Under the pieces are notes generated by a model, which had not been told where the DNA came from, ran no database searches, and saw only the letters and a program-made list of their open reading frames with translations. From Alphaproteobacteria bacterium HGW-Alphaproteobacteria-18 (GTDB taxonomy: Bacteria > Pseudomonadota > Alphaproteobacteria > Caulobacterales > Hyphomonadaceae): 64,000 nucleotides of DNA. Of the stretch, positions 18,291 through 26,588 are shown one piece after another. The position numbers and the translations under genes are program-made. The DNA lies in NCBI GenBank assembly GCA_002841155.1, contig PHEH01000015.1:1-64000 (forward strand), read 5' to 3'. The stretch's first letter is position 1, and the number at the start of each line of letters is the position of its first letter.

Positions 18291-18422
18291 TCAGAAGAAG
18301 AGGCCGCCGAGGAGCACGCCGGCTGCGAAGAACATCCACGTCTCCGCCCGGCGCGAAGCGAGCCAGCGGCCGAAGCGGCCAGCGTCCGTGCGGGGTGTGT
18401 AGGGATCGTCCTGGTAGCTCAT
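18291..18422 (-). CDS. 43-residue membrane ORF leading the psp operon
   Basis: Short ORF MSYQDDPYTPRTDAGRFGRW followed by a basic stretch and one C-terminal helix (TWMFFAAGVLLGGLFF). It has an AAGGA about ten bases upstream and lies between the sigma-54-like promoter (18483-18499) and pspA (25-base gap), so it would be the first gene translated from the psp transcript. The PYxPR start resembles the N-terminus of PspC here (YDPYTSPNPKR). No known family recognised. Confidence 0.6.
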   Translation of the reverse strand: MSYQDDPYTPRTDAGRFGRWLASRRAETWMFFAAGVLLGGLFF

Positions 18423-18482
18423 TTCTGTTTCGTCCTTGGTCTGGAGGGGTTGGCAACGCCCGTCGCCCTGATGGCCTCATCA

Positions 18483-18499
18483 TTTCAAGAGCTGTGCCA
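18483..18499 (-). promoter_or_regulatory. Sigma-54-type promoter of the psp operon
   Basis: Read on the minus strand: TGGCACAGCTCTTGAAA. The -24 element TGGCAC is perfect and the -12 element is TTGA in place of TTGC, with the canonical 10 bases between GG and the G of the -12 dinucleotide. It lies about 60 bases upstream of the first psp ORF and opposite the divergent gene for the sigma-54 activator PspF. The AT-rich stretch 18500-18630 would hold activator and bending sites. Confidence 0.7.
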
Positions 18500-18633
18500 G
18501 TTTGGAATTAATTTCATAGATCATTGATTTTAAACGATAAAAAAGTTTTTCGAGGGATCGCGTTAGCAAATTAAAGATCAAATAGACCATCTGATTAGTA
18601 GATTTCACTAGTTAGATTGGCTAAATAGACCTC

Positions 18634-19728
18634 ATGGAGCCACGCACCACTCAACTGATCGGGGAATCGGCCGCCTGGCTGAGCGCGCTGGAGCAGGCGA
18701 GCCGGGTGGCCCCGCTGGACCGGTCTGTACTGGTGATCGGCGAGCGCGGCACGGGCAAGGAGCTTGTCGGAGAGCGGCTGCACTTCCTGTCAAAGCGCTG
18801 GGAAGGCCCTTTCATCAAGGTGAACTGCGCGGCCCTGTCGGAGACGCTGCTGGATTCTGAGCTGTTCGGGCATGAGCGCGGCGCCTTTACCGGCGCGACC
18901 GATATGCGCCGGGGCCGGTTCGAGATGGCCGATGGGGGCACGATCTTCCTCGACGAGATCGCGACAGCCTCCCAGCAGGTGCAGGAAAAGCTGCTGCGGA
19001 TCGTGGAATATGGGGAATTTCAACGGGTTGGCGGCTCCAAGGTGCTCTCGACCAATGTGCGGATCGTGGCGGCGACGAATGCCGATCTGCCAGCGCTGGC
19101 CGAGGCGGGGAAGTTTCGCTGGGACCTGCTCGACCGGTTGTCGTTTGACGTGATCACACTTCCCCCGCTGCGGGCGCGGCATGGCGACAAGACGCTGCTG
19201 GCGCAGTTCTTTGCGCGGCGGATGGCGGTTGAAATGGCTCAGGATTTTCCTGGATTCGCGCCCTCTGCGCTCGAAGCGATCGAGGCCTGGCACTGGCCGG
19301 GCAACATTCGGGAGCTGCGCAATTTTGCCGAGCGGCTGACCCATCGCGCGCTGCTGTCGGCCCCGCATGAACAGGTGCGGTTTGAGCCGTCTGCGCTTGA
19401 TCCCTTTGCCTCTCCCTGGCGGCCGAAAAACGCGGCAAAAAACTCCAACGAAACCTCCAACGAGGGGGGCAAAAACGCCAACGGCGTTGGCGTGTTCATG
19501 GGCGCATCAACCCCCTCCAGTTCTGCCGAGCTTCAGCCCGCCGAGCGGCCACAAAGCCCGGCGCGCGGTTTTGAGGATGCCGTCCGCCTCTTCGAGATGC
19601 AGCTGATCGATGGCGCGCTGGCCGACACTGGCGGCCATCAGGGCCGGGCCGCCGAAGCGCTCGGGCTGACCTATCATCAGATGCGCGGCCTGCTCAAAAA
19701 GCATGGTTATGCCCGGCGGGCGGACTGA
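18634..19728 (+). CDS. pspF: Sigma-54-dependent activator PspF
   Basis: AAA+ enhancer-binding protein without an N-terminal receiver domain. Walker A GERGTGKE is at residues 36-43, the sigma-54 contact loop GAFTGA at 83-88, Walker B GGTIFLDEI follows, and a Fis-type HTH (GHQGRAAEALGLTYHQMRGLLKKHGY) ends the protein. The 364 residues exceed the usual ~330 because of an Asn/Gly/Ser-rich linker (about 265-305, AAKNSNETSNEGGKNANGVG) encoded by CTCCAACG-like repeats. Divergent from pspA, which it presumably activates. Confidence 0.94.
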   Translation: MEPRTTQLIGESAAWLSALEQASRVAPLDRSVLVIGERGTGKELVGERLHFLSKRWEGPFIKVNCAALSETLLDSELFGHERGAFTGATDMRRGRFEMADGGTIFLDEIATASQQVQEKLLRIVEYGEFQRVGGSKVLSTNVRIVAATNADLPALAEAGKFRWDLLDRLSFDVITLPPLRARHGDKTLLAQFFARRMAVEMAQDFPGFAPSALEAIEAWHWPGNIRELRNFAERLTHRALLSAPHEQVRFEPSALDPFASPWRPKNAAKNSNETSNEGGKNANGVGVFMGASTPSSSAELQPAERPQSPARGFEDAVRLFEMQLIDGALADTGGHQGRAAEALGLTYHQMRGLLKKHGYARRAD

Positions 19729-19884
19729 GCCCTCAGGGGAACTCCCTAGAGCGGGCGCTACAGGAACACATTAGATTTCAGACAGATGTGGCGGCGCCTT
19801 ACGGAAGGGAGTCGCCACTGGTACCTTCCTGATGCATACTTATGTTCAGGATAGCTCTTATGGTCACACGCAAAGGAGACGCCC

Positions 19885-20481
19885 ATGCAGATTCAGATCA
19901 CCGGCCGGCATATGGAATTGGGTGAGGCGCTGCGAGGGCGAATTGAGGAAGGCCTCGAAGCGGCGGTCTCGAAATATTTCAGCCGGACGGGAGACGCCAA
20001 TGTGTTCGTGTCCCAGCAGGGCCCGTTTGTGGAAGTAGATTGCAACGTACACCTGCCCTCGGGCATCGTTCTGCAATCCTCGGGCAAGGCGAGCGACCCC
20101 TATGCCGCGCTTGAGGCCAGCCTTGAGAAAATGGAAAAACGGGTGCGCCGCTACAAGCGCCGCCTGAAGGATCACCACACCAACGGCCAGCCCGCCCTTC
20201 CAGCAGAGGTTGCGGCCGAAATCCTGATCCAGTCCAGGGATGATGAGGCTGAAGATTCAGTAGATACGGGAATGGAGGTCGGTGAAGCTCCCCTCACGGT
20301 TGCCGAAACCAAGGTCCAGATCCGGACAATGAGCGTTTCTGAGGCAGTGATGCAGCTGGAATTGCAGGATGTCCCGGCACTCATGTTCAGAAATGCTGGC
20401 CATGAGGGCCTGAATATGGTCTACCGCCGCCCGGACGGGCACATTGGCTGGGTAGACCCTGCCAACACACCCCGGAACTAA
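19885..20481 (+). CDS. hpf: Ribosome hibernation promoting factor, long form
   Basis: Dimerises and silences ribosomes in stationary phase. The 198 residues have the N-terminal S30AE/YfiA domain (MQIQITGRHMELGEALRGRIEEGLEAAVSKYF) and a C-terminal dimerisation domain (MSVSEAVMQLELQDVPALMFRNAGHEGLNMVYRRPDGHIGWV), as in long HPF. AAGGAG precedes the ATG. It is followed by ptsN after 24 bases; this hpf-ptsN order is usual downstream of rpoN, but rpoN is not here. The 156 bases upstream hold no gene. Confidence 0.95.
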   Translation: MQIQITGRHMELGEALRGRIEEGLEAAVSKYFSRTGDANVFVSQQGPFVEVDCNVHLPSGIVLQSSGKASDPYAALEASLEKMEKRVRRYKRRLKDHHTNGQPALPAEVAAEILIQSRDDEAEDSVDTGMEVGEAPLTVAETKVQIRTMSVSEAVMQLELQDVPALMFRNAGHEGLNMVYRRPDGHIGWVDPANTPRN

Positions 20482-20505
20482 GCGCTTCGCTACGGAAGTC
20501 GATAG

Positions 20506-20973
20506 ATGGCCACCGATCTGAGTGCCCTGCTGCAAGGTGGGGCGATCATCCCCTTTCACGAGGCGACCAGCCGCAAGCAGGCCATTCATGTCCTGTGCGA
20601 AGCGCTGAGCGAGACGACGGGCATCGGTGCGCGCGCGATTGAAGACGCCGTGATGGAGCGCGAGCGCCTCGGCTCGACGGGTGTGGGCGAGGGCGTTGCC
20701 ATCCCGCATGCCCGTCTACCGGGGCTTTCCGCGCCGGTGGGTGGGTTCCTGCGGCTCGCGCACGGGGTTGATTTTGAAGCCATTGATGACCGGCCGTGCG
20801 ATCTGATCTTCATGCTGCTGGCGCCGGATGGGGCGGGGGCGGACCATTTGCGCGCCCTGGCGCAGGTCAGCCGTTTCTTCCGCCAGAGCGCGGTTCGCGA
20901 CGGCCTGCGCAAGGCCCGCAATGAGAACGAGATCAAGTCACTGATCTGCAAGGACCCCGTCGTCGGGGGGTGA
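20506..20973 (+). CDS. ptsN: PTS IIA-like nitrogen regulatory protein PtsN
   Basis: EIIA-Ntr of the regulatory phosphotransfer chain (PtsP-NPr-PtsN). The 155 residues contain the phosphorylated His in VAIPHARLPGL (residue 68) and family features TSRKQAIHVLCEAL and LIFMLLAPDGAGADHLRALAQVSRF. It is second in hpf-ptsN and is followed by a strong terminator. A transport PTS component is unlikely given the gene partner. Confidence 0.95.
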   Translation: MATDLSALLQGGAIIPFHEATSRKQAIHVLCEALSETTGIGARAIEDAVMERERLGSTGVGEGVAIPHARLPGLSAPVGGFLRLAHGVDFEAIDDRPCDLIFMLLAPDGAGADHLRALAQVSRFFRQSAVRDGLRKARNENEIKSLICKDPVVGG

Positions 20974-21002
20974 TCCCGCTTTCGGACTATCCTGCCGATA
21001 CG

Positions 21003-21034
21003 AAAAAACCCCGCCTTGAAAGGCGGGGTTTTTG
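21003..21034. terminator. Bidirectional intrinsic terminator
   Basis: AAAACCCCGCC-TTGAAA-GGCGGGGTTTT with A-run before and T-run after, between convergent ptsN and the M3 peptidase gene. It can end transcripts from both strands. Confidence 0.88.
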
Positions 21035-21057
21035 TTTGGGCACCTGAGGAGCGAAGA

Positions 21058-23244
21058 TCAGCCTTCGGCAGGGGAGGGCTCACCAAAGCCGCGATTGCGC
21101 AGCAGCGGCTCGATGCCCGGATCAGACCCGCGGAAATTGCGGTAGAGTTCATCTGTCTCCCGCAGGCCGCCGGATTCGAAGACCCACTTCTTCAGCTTCG
21201 CAGCGATCTCCGGATTGAAGATATCGCCAGATTGCAGGAAGGCATCAAATCCGTCCGCATCCAGAATTTCTGCCCACAGGTAGGAGTAGTAACCGGCCGA
21301 GTATCCGCCGGCGAAGATGTGGGAGAAATAGGTCGAGCGGTAACGCGGCTCAATGATTTCCGGGATGTTGTACTTGCGCAGAACTTCCAGTTCGAAGTCA
21401 CGCGCGCTGGTGATCTTCGCGGCTTCCTCCGAGGACAGCATATGCCAGTGAAGGTCGATCAGCGAGGCGGCGATGAACTCGGTCGTCTTGAAGCCCTGAT
21501 TGAAGGTCGACGCCTTGTTCATGCGGTCGACCAGTTGCTGGGGGATAACTTCGCCGGTTTCATAGTGGCGCGCATACATGGCGAGCACCTGCGGCTGGCT
21601 CCACCAATGTTCCATCACCTGGGAGGGGAACTCAACATAGTCCGGGCCACCATAGACGCCCGAGAAGCTCGGATAGCGGATCTGGGTGAGAAGGCCGTGC
21701 AGACCGTGGCCGAACTCGTGGAAGAGCGTTTCCACTTCTGTCGGAGAGAGCAGCGTGGGCCGTCCTTCGGCGGGCGTTACCAGGTTCATGTTGTTCGTGA
21801 TGATCGGCCGGATCCGCTCGCCGTTGATATCGGAGGAGGCCTGATAGGTGCTCATCCAGGCGCCGCCGCGCTTGCTGTCGCGGGCATACATGTCGACCAT
21901 GAAGAGGCCGAGATGTTCGCCGGTCTTTGCGTCCTTGACGTCATACGAGCGGGCGACCGGGTTCCAGCCCTCTACGTCGACTTCTTCGATCGAGATATTG
22001 AAGAGGCGTGAGGCCACCTCGAACGCACCGTCAAAGGTCGCGTCGAGCTGGAAATAGGGGCGCAGCTGGTTTTCGTCGAAGGCGTAGCGGTCGGCCCGCA
22101 CCTTTTCAGAGTAGAACCACCAGTCATGGCCAAGGATTTCGTGACCGGCGATCTGCTCCATGTCGGCGCGTTCTTCTTCGGCGCGGGCAAGGCCGGGCTC
22201 GAGAACTTTCTGGAGGAATTCGATCGCCGCCTCGGGCGTATGCGCCATGCGCTGTTCCAGCACATAGTGTGCGTGGCTCGGATAGCCCATCAGCTCGGCG
22301 CGCTTGGCACGAAGCTGGGCCAGCTTGATGGCGAGAGGGCCGTTATCATACTCGCCGGAGGAGGCCACCGTGCGGTAGCCATCAAACAATTGGCTGCGCA
22401 GCTCGCGGTCTTCGGCGCTGGACATGAAGCCTTCGAAGAAGGAGCGGCTGAGACCGACGGCCCATTTCTGCTGGCCTTCAACCTTGATGGCGTTCTTGAA
22501 GTCTTCCGTCAGGCCGCCGAGGCGGGCCGGATCGGTGATTTCCAGTTTGTAGGCATTGTTCGCATTCTGAAGGTTCTGGCCATACTGGGTGGTCAGGCTG
22601 GAGATTTCCGCGTTGAGGCTGGCGATCTCTGCCTGCACATCTGCCGGAAGGGCGGCGCCTGAGCGCACGAAATTCCGGTGGGTCAGTTCCAGAAGGCGAG
22701 CTTCCTGCTCATCAAGGCCAAGACGGTCGCGTTGATCATACACCGCCTTCACGCGGGCGTAGAGTGCCGGATTGAAGGTCACCGCATCCTGCTCGCGGGT
22801 GAGCATCGGATAGATTTCACCTTCCAGCGCGCGCAGCGTGTCATTGGTATCGGTGTTGGTGATGTTGCTGAACACACGGATGACGCGGGTGAGGGAGTTT
22901 CCTGACAGTTCGAGCGCCAGAATGGTGTTCTCGAAGGTCGGTTTTTCCTTATTGCTGATGATGGCGTCGATCTCGGCGCGCATCTCGACGATGCCCTTCT
23001 TGACCGCCGGCATGAAATGCTCGTCCGAGATCTGGGAAAACGGCGGCGCGCCATAGGGGCCGGTCCATTCGGCGCGGAAGGGGTTTCCCTCAAGCTCGGC
23101 GTCCGTGATGGTGATTTCCGGCAACGCGGCCTGGCTGGCCATCTCGGTTTCGGGCTTTGCTGCGTCCGGGGCGCCGCAGGCAGCCGTGGCAACGAGTACG
23201 AGAGCAGCGGCGCCGCCCTTCAGAGCATCTGTCATTTTCATCAT
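21058..23244 (-). CDS. M3-family peptidyl-dipeptidase (Dcp-like), lipoprotein
   Basis: A 728-residue zinc metallopeptidase. The HEFGHGLHGLL motif (HExxH) lies near residue 506, with the later FSHIFAGGYSAGYYSYLWAE segment that shapes the substrate site. The N-terminus is a lipoprotein signal (VLVATAACG), so it acts at the envelope, as other Dcp-like lipoproteins in this lineage, clipping dipeptides from peptides. Start: ATG at 23244 or 23241. It stands alone, with a terminator directly downstream. Confidence 0.93.
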   Translation of the reverse strand: MMKMTDALKGGAAALVLVATAACGAPDAAKPETEMASQAALPEITITDAELEGNPFRAEWTGPYGAPPFSQISDEHFMPAVKKGIVEMRAEIDAIISNKEKPTFENTILALELSGNSLTRVIRVFSNITNTDTNDTLRALEGEIYPMLTREQDAVTFNPALYARVKAVYDQRDRLGLDEQEARLLELTHRNFVRSGAALPADVQAEIASLNAEISSLTTQYGQNLQNANNAYKLEITDPARLGGLTEDFKNAIKVEGQQKWAVGLSRSFFEGFMSSAEDRELRSQLFDGYRTVASSGEYDNGPLAIKLAQLRAKRAELMGYPSHAHYVLEQRMAHTPEAAIEFLQKVLEPGLARAEEERADMEQIAGHEILGHDWWFYSEKVRADRYAFDENQLRPYFQLDATFDGAFEVASRLFNISIEEVDVEGWNPVARSYDVKDAKTGEHLGLFMVDMYARDSKRGGAWMSTYQASSDINGERIRPIITNNMNLVTPAEGRPTLLSPTEVETLFHEFGHGLHGLLTQIRYPSFSGVYGGPDYVEFPSQVMEHWWSQPQVLAMYARHYETGEVIPQQLVDRMNKASTFNQGFKTTEFIAASLIDLHWHMLSSEEAAKITSARDFELEVLRKYNIPEIIEPRYRSTYFSHIFAGGYSAGYYSYLWAEILDADGFDAFLQSGDIFNPEIAAKLKKWVFESGGLRETDELYRNFRGSDPGIEPLLRNRGFGEPSPAEG

Positions 23245-23364
23245 GCTTCCTCTGGCAATGAAGATTGCAGGGGGTTTAGCCGCCAGAGGCGCAGAATTCC
23301 AGTGATACGGGCAGAAAGGGGCGATTTCGCCCCTGATTCTGGCCCGATCAGCGTATAATCCCGC

Positions 23365-24303
23365 TCAGCGCGGCAGGGCGGCGACAATGCGGTGATACTC
23401 TTCCAGGGTTTCCTCGAAGATCTGGGCGACGGGTTTGACCTCCTTGATCCGCCCGGCCACCTGGCCGGTGAGGGCGATGCCTGCCTCCAGATTTCCGCCG
23501 AAATAGACGTCCTGCGTGCCGGCAAATTCGCCGAAGATATTGGGGCTGCCCTCTTTTTCGAGGCGGGTGGTGCGCGTCGTGCGCAGGGCGCGCAGGGCAG
23601 GGCCGGGGCCGGCGCGGTTGAGGAAGACGGTGTCGGTGGCGTCGGCGCTCACGATGGCGTCTTTCCAGTTGGCGTGAACCGGGCTTTCGGCGCAGGAGAG
23701 AATGCGTGTGCCCATCAGCACGCCCTCGGCGCCGAGCGCGAAGGCGGCTGCCATGGAGCGCCCGTCCGTGATGCCCCCTGCGGCGACGACGGGCACGTTG
23801 ACCGCCTCGCAGACCTGCGGGATCAGCACCATCGAGGCGACATCCTTGGCATTCTTGAAGCCGCCGCCTTCGCCGCCCTCCACGATCAGGCCGTCCACGC
23901 CCGCCTCGATGGCGCGCAGGGCGCCGGCCAGCGAGGGGACGACATGGAAGACGGTCAGGCCGGCTTCCTTCAGGGTGGCGGTGTATTTCATCGGGTCGCC
24001 GGCCGAGGTGGTGACGAATTTGATGCCCTGGTCGATGATGAAGGGGATGATGTTCGGATCGCGGACAAAGGCCTGGGCGACGTTCACGCCGAAGGGCCTA
24101 GTGGTCAGCGTCTTCATCTTTTTGATCTCTTCACGGATGGCATCGAGCTCATCCGAAGAGGTTTCGATGATGCCCATGCCGCCCGCATTGGAGACCGCTG
24201 AAGAGAGCTGCGAGCGGGCAATCCAGCCCATCGCCGCCTGGATGATCGGCTTCTCGATGCCGAGCATGTCGGTGATGCGGGTCTTGATGGGCTGGGCGGG
24301 CAT
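23365..24303 (-). CDS. NAD(P)H-dependent flavin oxidoreductase / nitronate monooxygenase-like
   Basis: A 312-residue FMN TIM-barrel protein of the nitronate monooxygenase/2-nitropropane dioxygenase family: KPIIQAAMGWIARSQLSSAVSNAGGMGII at the start, GVDGLIVEGGEGGGF, VPVVAAGGITDGRSMAAAFALGAEGVLMGTRIL. The start at 24303 has GGAGG seven bases upstream; an ATG at 24321 has none. True substrate (nitronate, or enoyl-CoA as in FabK-like members) cannot be told. Upstream DUF3088 is in the same direction. Confidence 0.88.
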   Translation of the reverse strand: MPAQPIKTRITDMLGIEKPIIQAAMGWIARSQLSSAVSNAGGMGIIETSSDELDAIREEIKKMKTLTTRPFGVNVAQAFVRDPNIIPFIIDQGIKFVTTSAGDPMKYTATLKEAGLTVFHVVPSLAGALRAIEAGVDGLIVEGGEGGGFKNAKDVASMVLIPQVCEAVNVPVVAAGGITDGRSMAAAFALGAEGVLMGTRILSCAESPVHANWKDAIVSADATDTVFLNRAGPGPALRALRTTRTTRLEKEGSPNIFGEFAGTQDVYFGGNLEAGIALTGQVAGRIKEVKPVAQIFEETLEEYHRIVAALPR

Positions 24304-24380
24304 GGGTTTCCTCCGGGGCATTTCTGGCTTTTCCGGAAGATAGGAACCCCTGACGCGGCGGGAGGCAAGAGGCCGCGCGC

Positions 24381-24728
24381 TCAGCCTCCGCGCGGCATCG
24401 GTGTGCCGTGGAGCCCGGCAAAATGCCGCGCGATCAGGCGGGCGGAGGGGAGGTAGTCGTGGCCGCCCGCTTGGCTGTAGGTGACGCCGGACGCGCGGGG
24501 CGAGTTTTCGGCGAGCACCAGGGTGGGCGCGTTGTGCTTGCCCGGACCCAGCAGGCCGGCGATCGGCCCGCGCGGATGGTCGAGGCCGACATAAACCACG
24601 TCAACGGTTTCCTTCAGCGCCGGATACCAGGCGAGGACGCCCCAGATCTCAGCGCATTCGGGGCAGAATTCCCGTTGGCCATTGGCTTCAAAGCCGGGCG
24701 GCAGGAGGAAGAGTGTGTCTCGGGCCAT
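24381..24728 (-). CDS. DUF3088 family protein
   Basis: A 115-residue protein: MARDTLFLLPPGFEANGQREFCPECAEIWGVLAWYPAL matches DUF3088, with a CPEC thioredoxin-like cysteine pair near residue 22. NAPTLVLAEN and GGHDYLPSARLIARHFAGLHGTP follow a glutaredoxin/GST N-terminal-like fold. Role unknown, possibly redox. 13 bases after the ExoD gene stop, same direction. Confidence 0.82.
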   Translation of the reverse strand: MARDTLFLLPPGFEANGQREFCPECAEIWGVLAWYPALKETVDVVYVGLDHPRGPIAGLLGPGKHNAPTLVLAENSPRASGVTYSQAGGHDYLPSARLIARHFAGLHGTPMPRGG

Positions 24729-24741
24729 GGGGAAACTCCTG

Positions 24742-25392
24742 TCAGCCGCTGAAGAAACCGAAAAGGCCCTGACCCGCCTGAAGCGTGAGCCAGACCAGCA
24801 CGCCGAAATAGATCAGGGTGGCGAGGATGAACAGGTAGCCGGCGATCACCACCAGCCCATCCCGCTGGGACATGCCGATGGAGAGCAGCAGGATGGCGAA
24901 GGCGGGCAGGGTGTTGGTGAAAGGGATAAGGCCGAAAGGCGCCATCAGCAGCACCGCGGCGAAGATGATCGCGATACCATTCAGCCGCGCGGGCAGGCCG
25001 GCGGCGGTGATGCCCTTAAGGCGGGGGCGGACGACGCGCTCGATCCGGATCACGAGGCGCAGGCCCCGCTGGAGCGTGCGTTTGAGTTTTTCGGAGTTGA
25101 ATTCCTTGCGGGCGAGCTGCCGGGGCAACCACGGCATGCGGTTGGCCGTGATCCCGGCGGCGATGAGGATGATCGCTGGCCCGAACACCCCGCTGACCCC
25201 GGGAATGGAGACCGGCAGCAGGAAGGGAATGGCCAGCAGCGCGCAAAGGAAGAGCAGGCCCTGTTCGCCGATCAGGTCGAACAGGCGACGCAGGGTGATG
25301 GTGGGCGTGTCGATTGCGGCCAGCGTGCGTTCCAGCGTGACATGGAGAGGATCTCGAGTGTCGTGGAAATCCTGTAGTGCCGGCTTGCTCAC
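24742..25392 (-). CDS. ExoD family membrane protein
   Basis: A 216-residue inner-membrane protein of the ExoD family: an N-terminal cytoplasmic part, then LLFLCALLAIPFLLPVSIPGVSGVFG, IAIIFAAVLLMAPFGLIPFTNTLPAFAILLLSIGM and a last helix GYLFILATLIYFGVLVWLTL. ExoD was linked to exopolysaccharide and alkali tolerance in rhizobia; the biochemical role is unknown. Probably co-transcribed with DUF3088. Confidence 0.88.
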   Translation of the reverse strand: MSKPALQDFHDTRDPLHVTLERTLAAIDTPTITLRRLFDLIGEQGLLFLCALLAIPFLLPVSIPGVSGVFGPAIILIAAGITANRMPWLPRQLARKEFNSEKLKRTLQRGLRLVIRIERVVRPRLKGITAAGLPARLNGIAIIFAAVLLMAPFGLIPFTNTLPAFAILLLSIGMSQRDGLVVIAGYLFILATLIYFGVLVWLTLQAGQGLFGFFSG

Positions 25393-25534
25393 GCGCGCTC
25401 CTGTCGTCTCGTTCCGGGAGATAAGGCCGGATTAGGGGGAAAATAAGGGCGGCCGGGAAGGGAGGGCCAGGTTTTATGACTTGCCGGGCGGGAGGTGGAA
25501 ACTAGGGTGGCGGCAAAACAGGCCGGAGGAAAAG

Positions 25535-26347
25535 ATGAGCGCGCATTACGACATCACTGCAGATAAATGGGAGCGCTTCACCTTTGAGCGGAAGGGGCGT
25601 GTGCTGACCGCCTATATCACCTCTGATCACCCGGTAAACGGGGTGGACGAGCAGATGCATACAGAGCTCGCCCTGGTCTTCAACTGCCTGCAGCGGGATA
25701 CCGAGAGCGACCTGATTATCCTTACCGCGAAGGGCAGGGCCTTCTGCGCGGGCGGGGATTTTGACTGGTTCGAGGAGCAGATTGCCCATCCTGAACGTTT
25801 CCGCGCCATCGGCTGGGACGCCAAGCAGATCGTGGTGACGCTGCTGCAGATGGAAAAGCCGATCCTCTGCCGGATGAATGGCGCGGCCGCCGGGCTTGGC
25901 GCGACGATTGCGCTGCTCTGCGATGTGATCATTGCCGATGAGACCGCCAAGATCGGCGATCCGCATGTGAAGGTCGGCCTGGTTGCCGGGGACGGCGGCG
26001 CGCTGATCTGGCCTCAGCTGATCGGCTTTGCCAAGGCGAAGGAGCTTCTGATGACGGGCGACCTGCTGGACGCAAAGGAAGCCAAAGCCCTCGGCCTGAT
26101 CAACTATGCCGTGCCCGCCGGTGAACTGGACGCGAAGGTCGACGAGATCGTGGGCAAGATCATGGCGAACCCCAAATGGGCCGTGCGCTGGACCAAGACC
26201 ACCGCCAACATCCCTCTAAGGGCGCTGGCCGCGCAGCTGATGGACGCCTCCATCGGCTGGGAAAGCGTCTCCAATTATCTTGGCGACCGGAAAGAGGCCG
26301 TGGCGGCCTTCAAGGAGCGCCGCGCGGCGAAGCTGACGGGGGAGTGA
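25535..26347 (+). CDS. Enoyl-CoA hydratase/isomerase family protein
   Basis: A 270-residue crotonase-fold protein. Oxyanion-hole segments GRAFCAGGDFDWFEEQ and MNGAAAGLGATIALLCDVIIADETAKIGDPHVKVGLVAGDGG are clear; the Gly-Asp in VAGDGGA replaces one of the usual catalytic Glu positions, so the exact reaction (hydration, isomerisation or other) is open. The ATG at 25535 has GGAGGA upstream. No close partner genes; metA follows after the riboswitch leader. Confidence 0.88.
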   Translation: MSAHYDITADKWERFTFERKGRVLTAYITSDHPVNGVDEQMHTELALVFNCLQRDTESDLIILTAKGRAFCAGGDFDWFEEQIAHPERFRAIGWDAKQIVVTLLQMEKPILCRMNGAAAGLGATIALLCDVIIADETAKIGDPHVKVGLVAGDGGALIWPQLIGFAKAKELLMTGDLLDAKEAKALGLINYAVPAGELDAKVDEIVGKIMANPKWAVRWTKTTANIPLRALAAQLMDASIGWESVSNYLGDRKEAVAAFKERRAAKLTGE

Positions 26348-26416
26348 AAAGCCCCTTCTCCCAAGGGGGAAGGAGGAAGATTTGACGCCGCGCCCTACCC
26401 GTACTAAATCCTCCTC

Positions 26417-26469
26417 CGTGGTGATTTGGCCGGCCGGCTTGCAGCCACGTTAAACAAGTCGCTAAAGGG
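26417..26469 (+). ncRNA. SAM-II riboswitch (metA motif)
   Basis: Conserved SAM-II features appear in order: CGTGG (26417-26421) pairing with CCACG (26445-26449), TGATTT right after the first strand, CTTGCAGCCACG, TTAAACAAGTC, and the 3' GCTAAAGGG. SAM-II binds S-adenosylmethionine through a pseudoknot and represses methionine genes in alphaproteobacteria. Its 3' GGG doubles as a ribosome-site-like sequence five bases before the ATG of a 37-codon ORF rather than directly before metA, which is unusual. Confidence 0.88.
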
Positions 26470-26474
26470 CCGAG

Positions 26475-26588
26475 ATGCAGGATAGTCCGGCGTTCCGGGC
26501 CTGCCTTTCCCCCTCAATCGCGGCTTTGTTTATTGGACCTGAAGCGGGCCGAAGAGGATGTTTGAGCCATGCCGATCCGGATTCCTGA
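26475..26588 (+). CDS. 37-codon leader ORF overlapping metA start (candidate)
   Basis: The ATG lies five bases after AAAGGG at the 3' end of the SAM-II riboswitch. The ORF reads [20 protein letters not shown] and on to a TGA at 26586-26588, ending 17 bases inside metA in another frame. The peptide matches nothing I know. It may be a real leader whose translation couples riboswitch state to metA, or a chance frame. metA's own ribosome site (GAGG) is at long spacing, which favours coupling. Confidence 0.4.
   Translation: MQDSPAFRACLSPSIAALFIGPEAGRRGCLSHADPDS

Noticed and set aside
19729-19884. Sigma-54 promoter before hpf
   Set aside because: A TGGTACC...GCA-like string occurs, but the GG-to-GC distance is 12 rather than 10.
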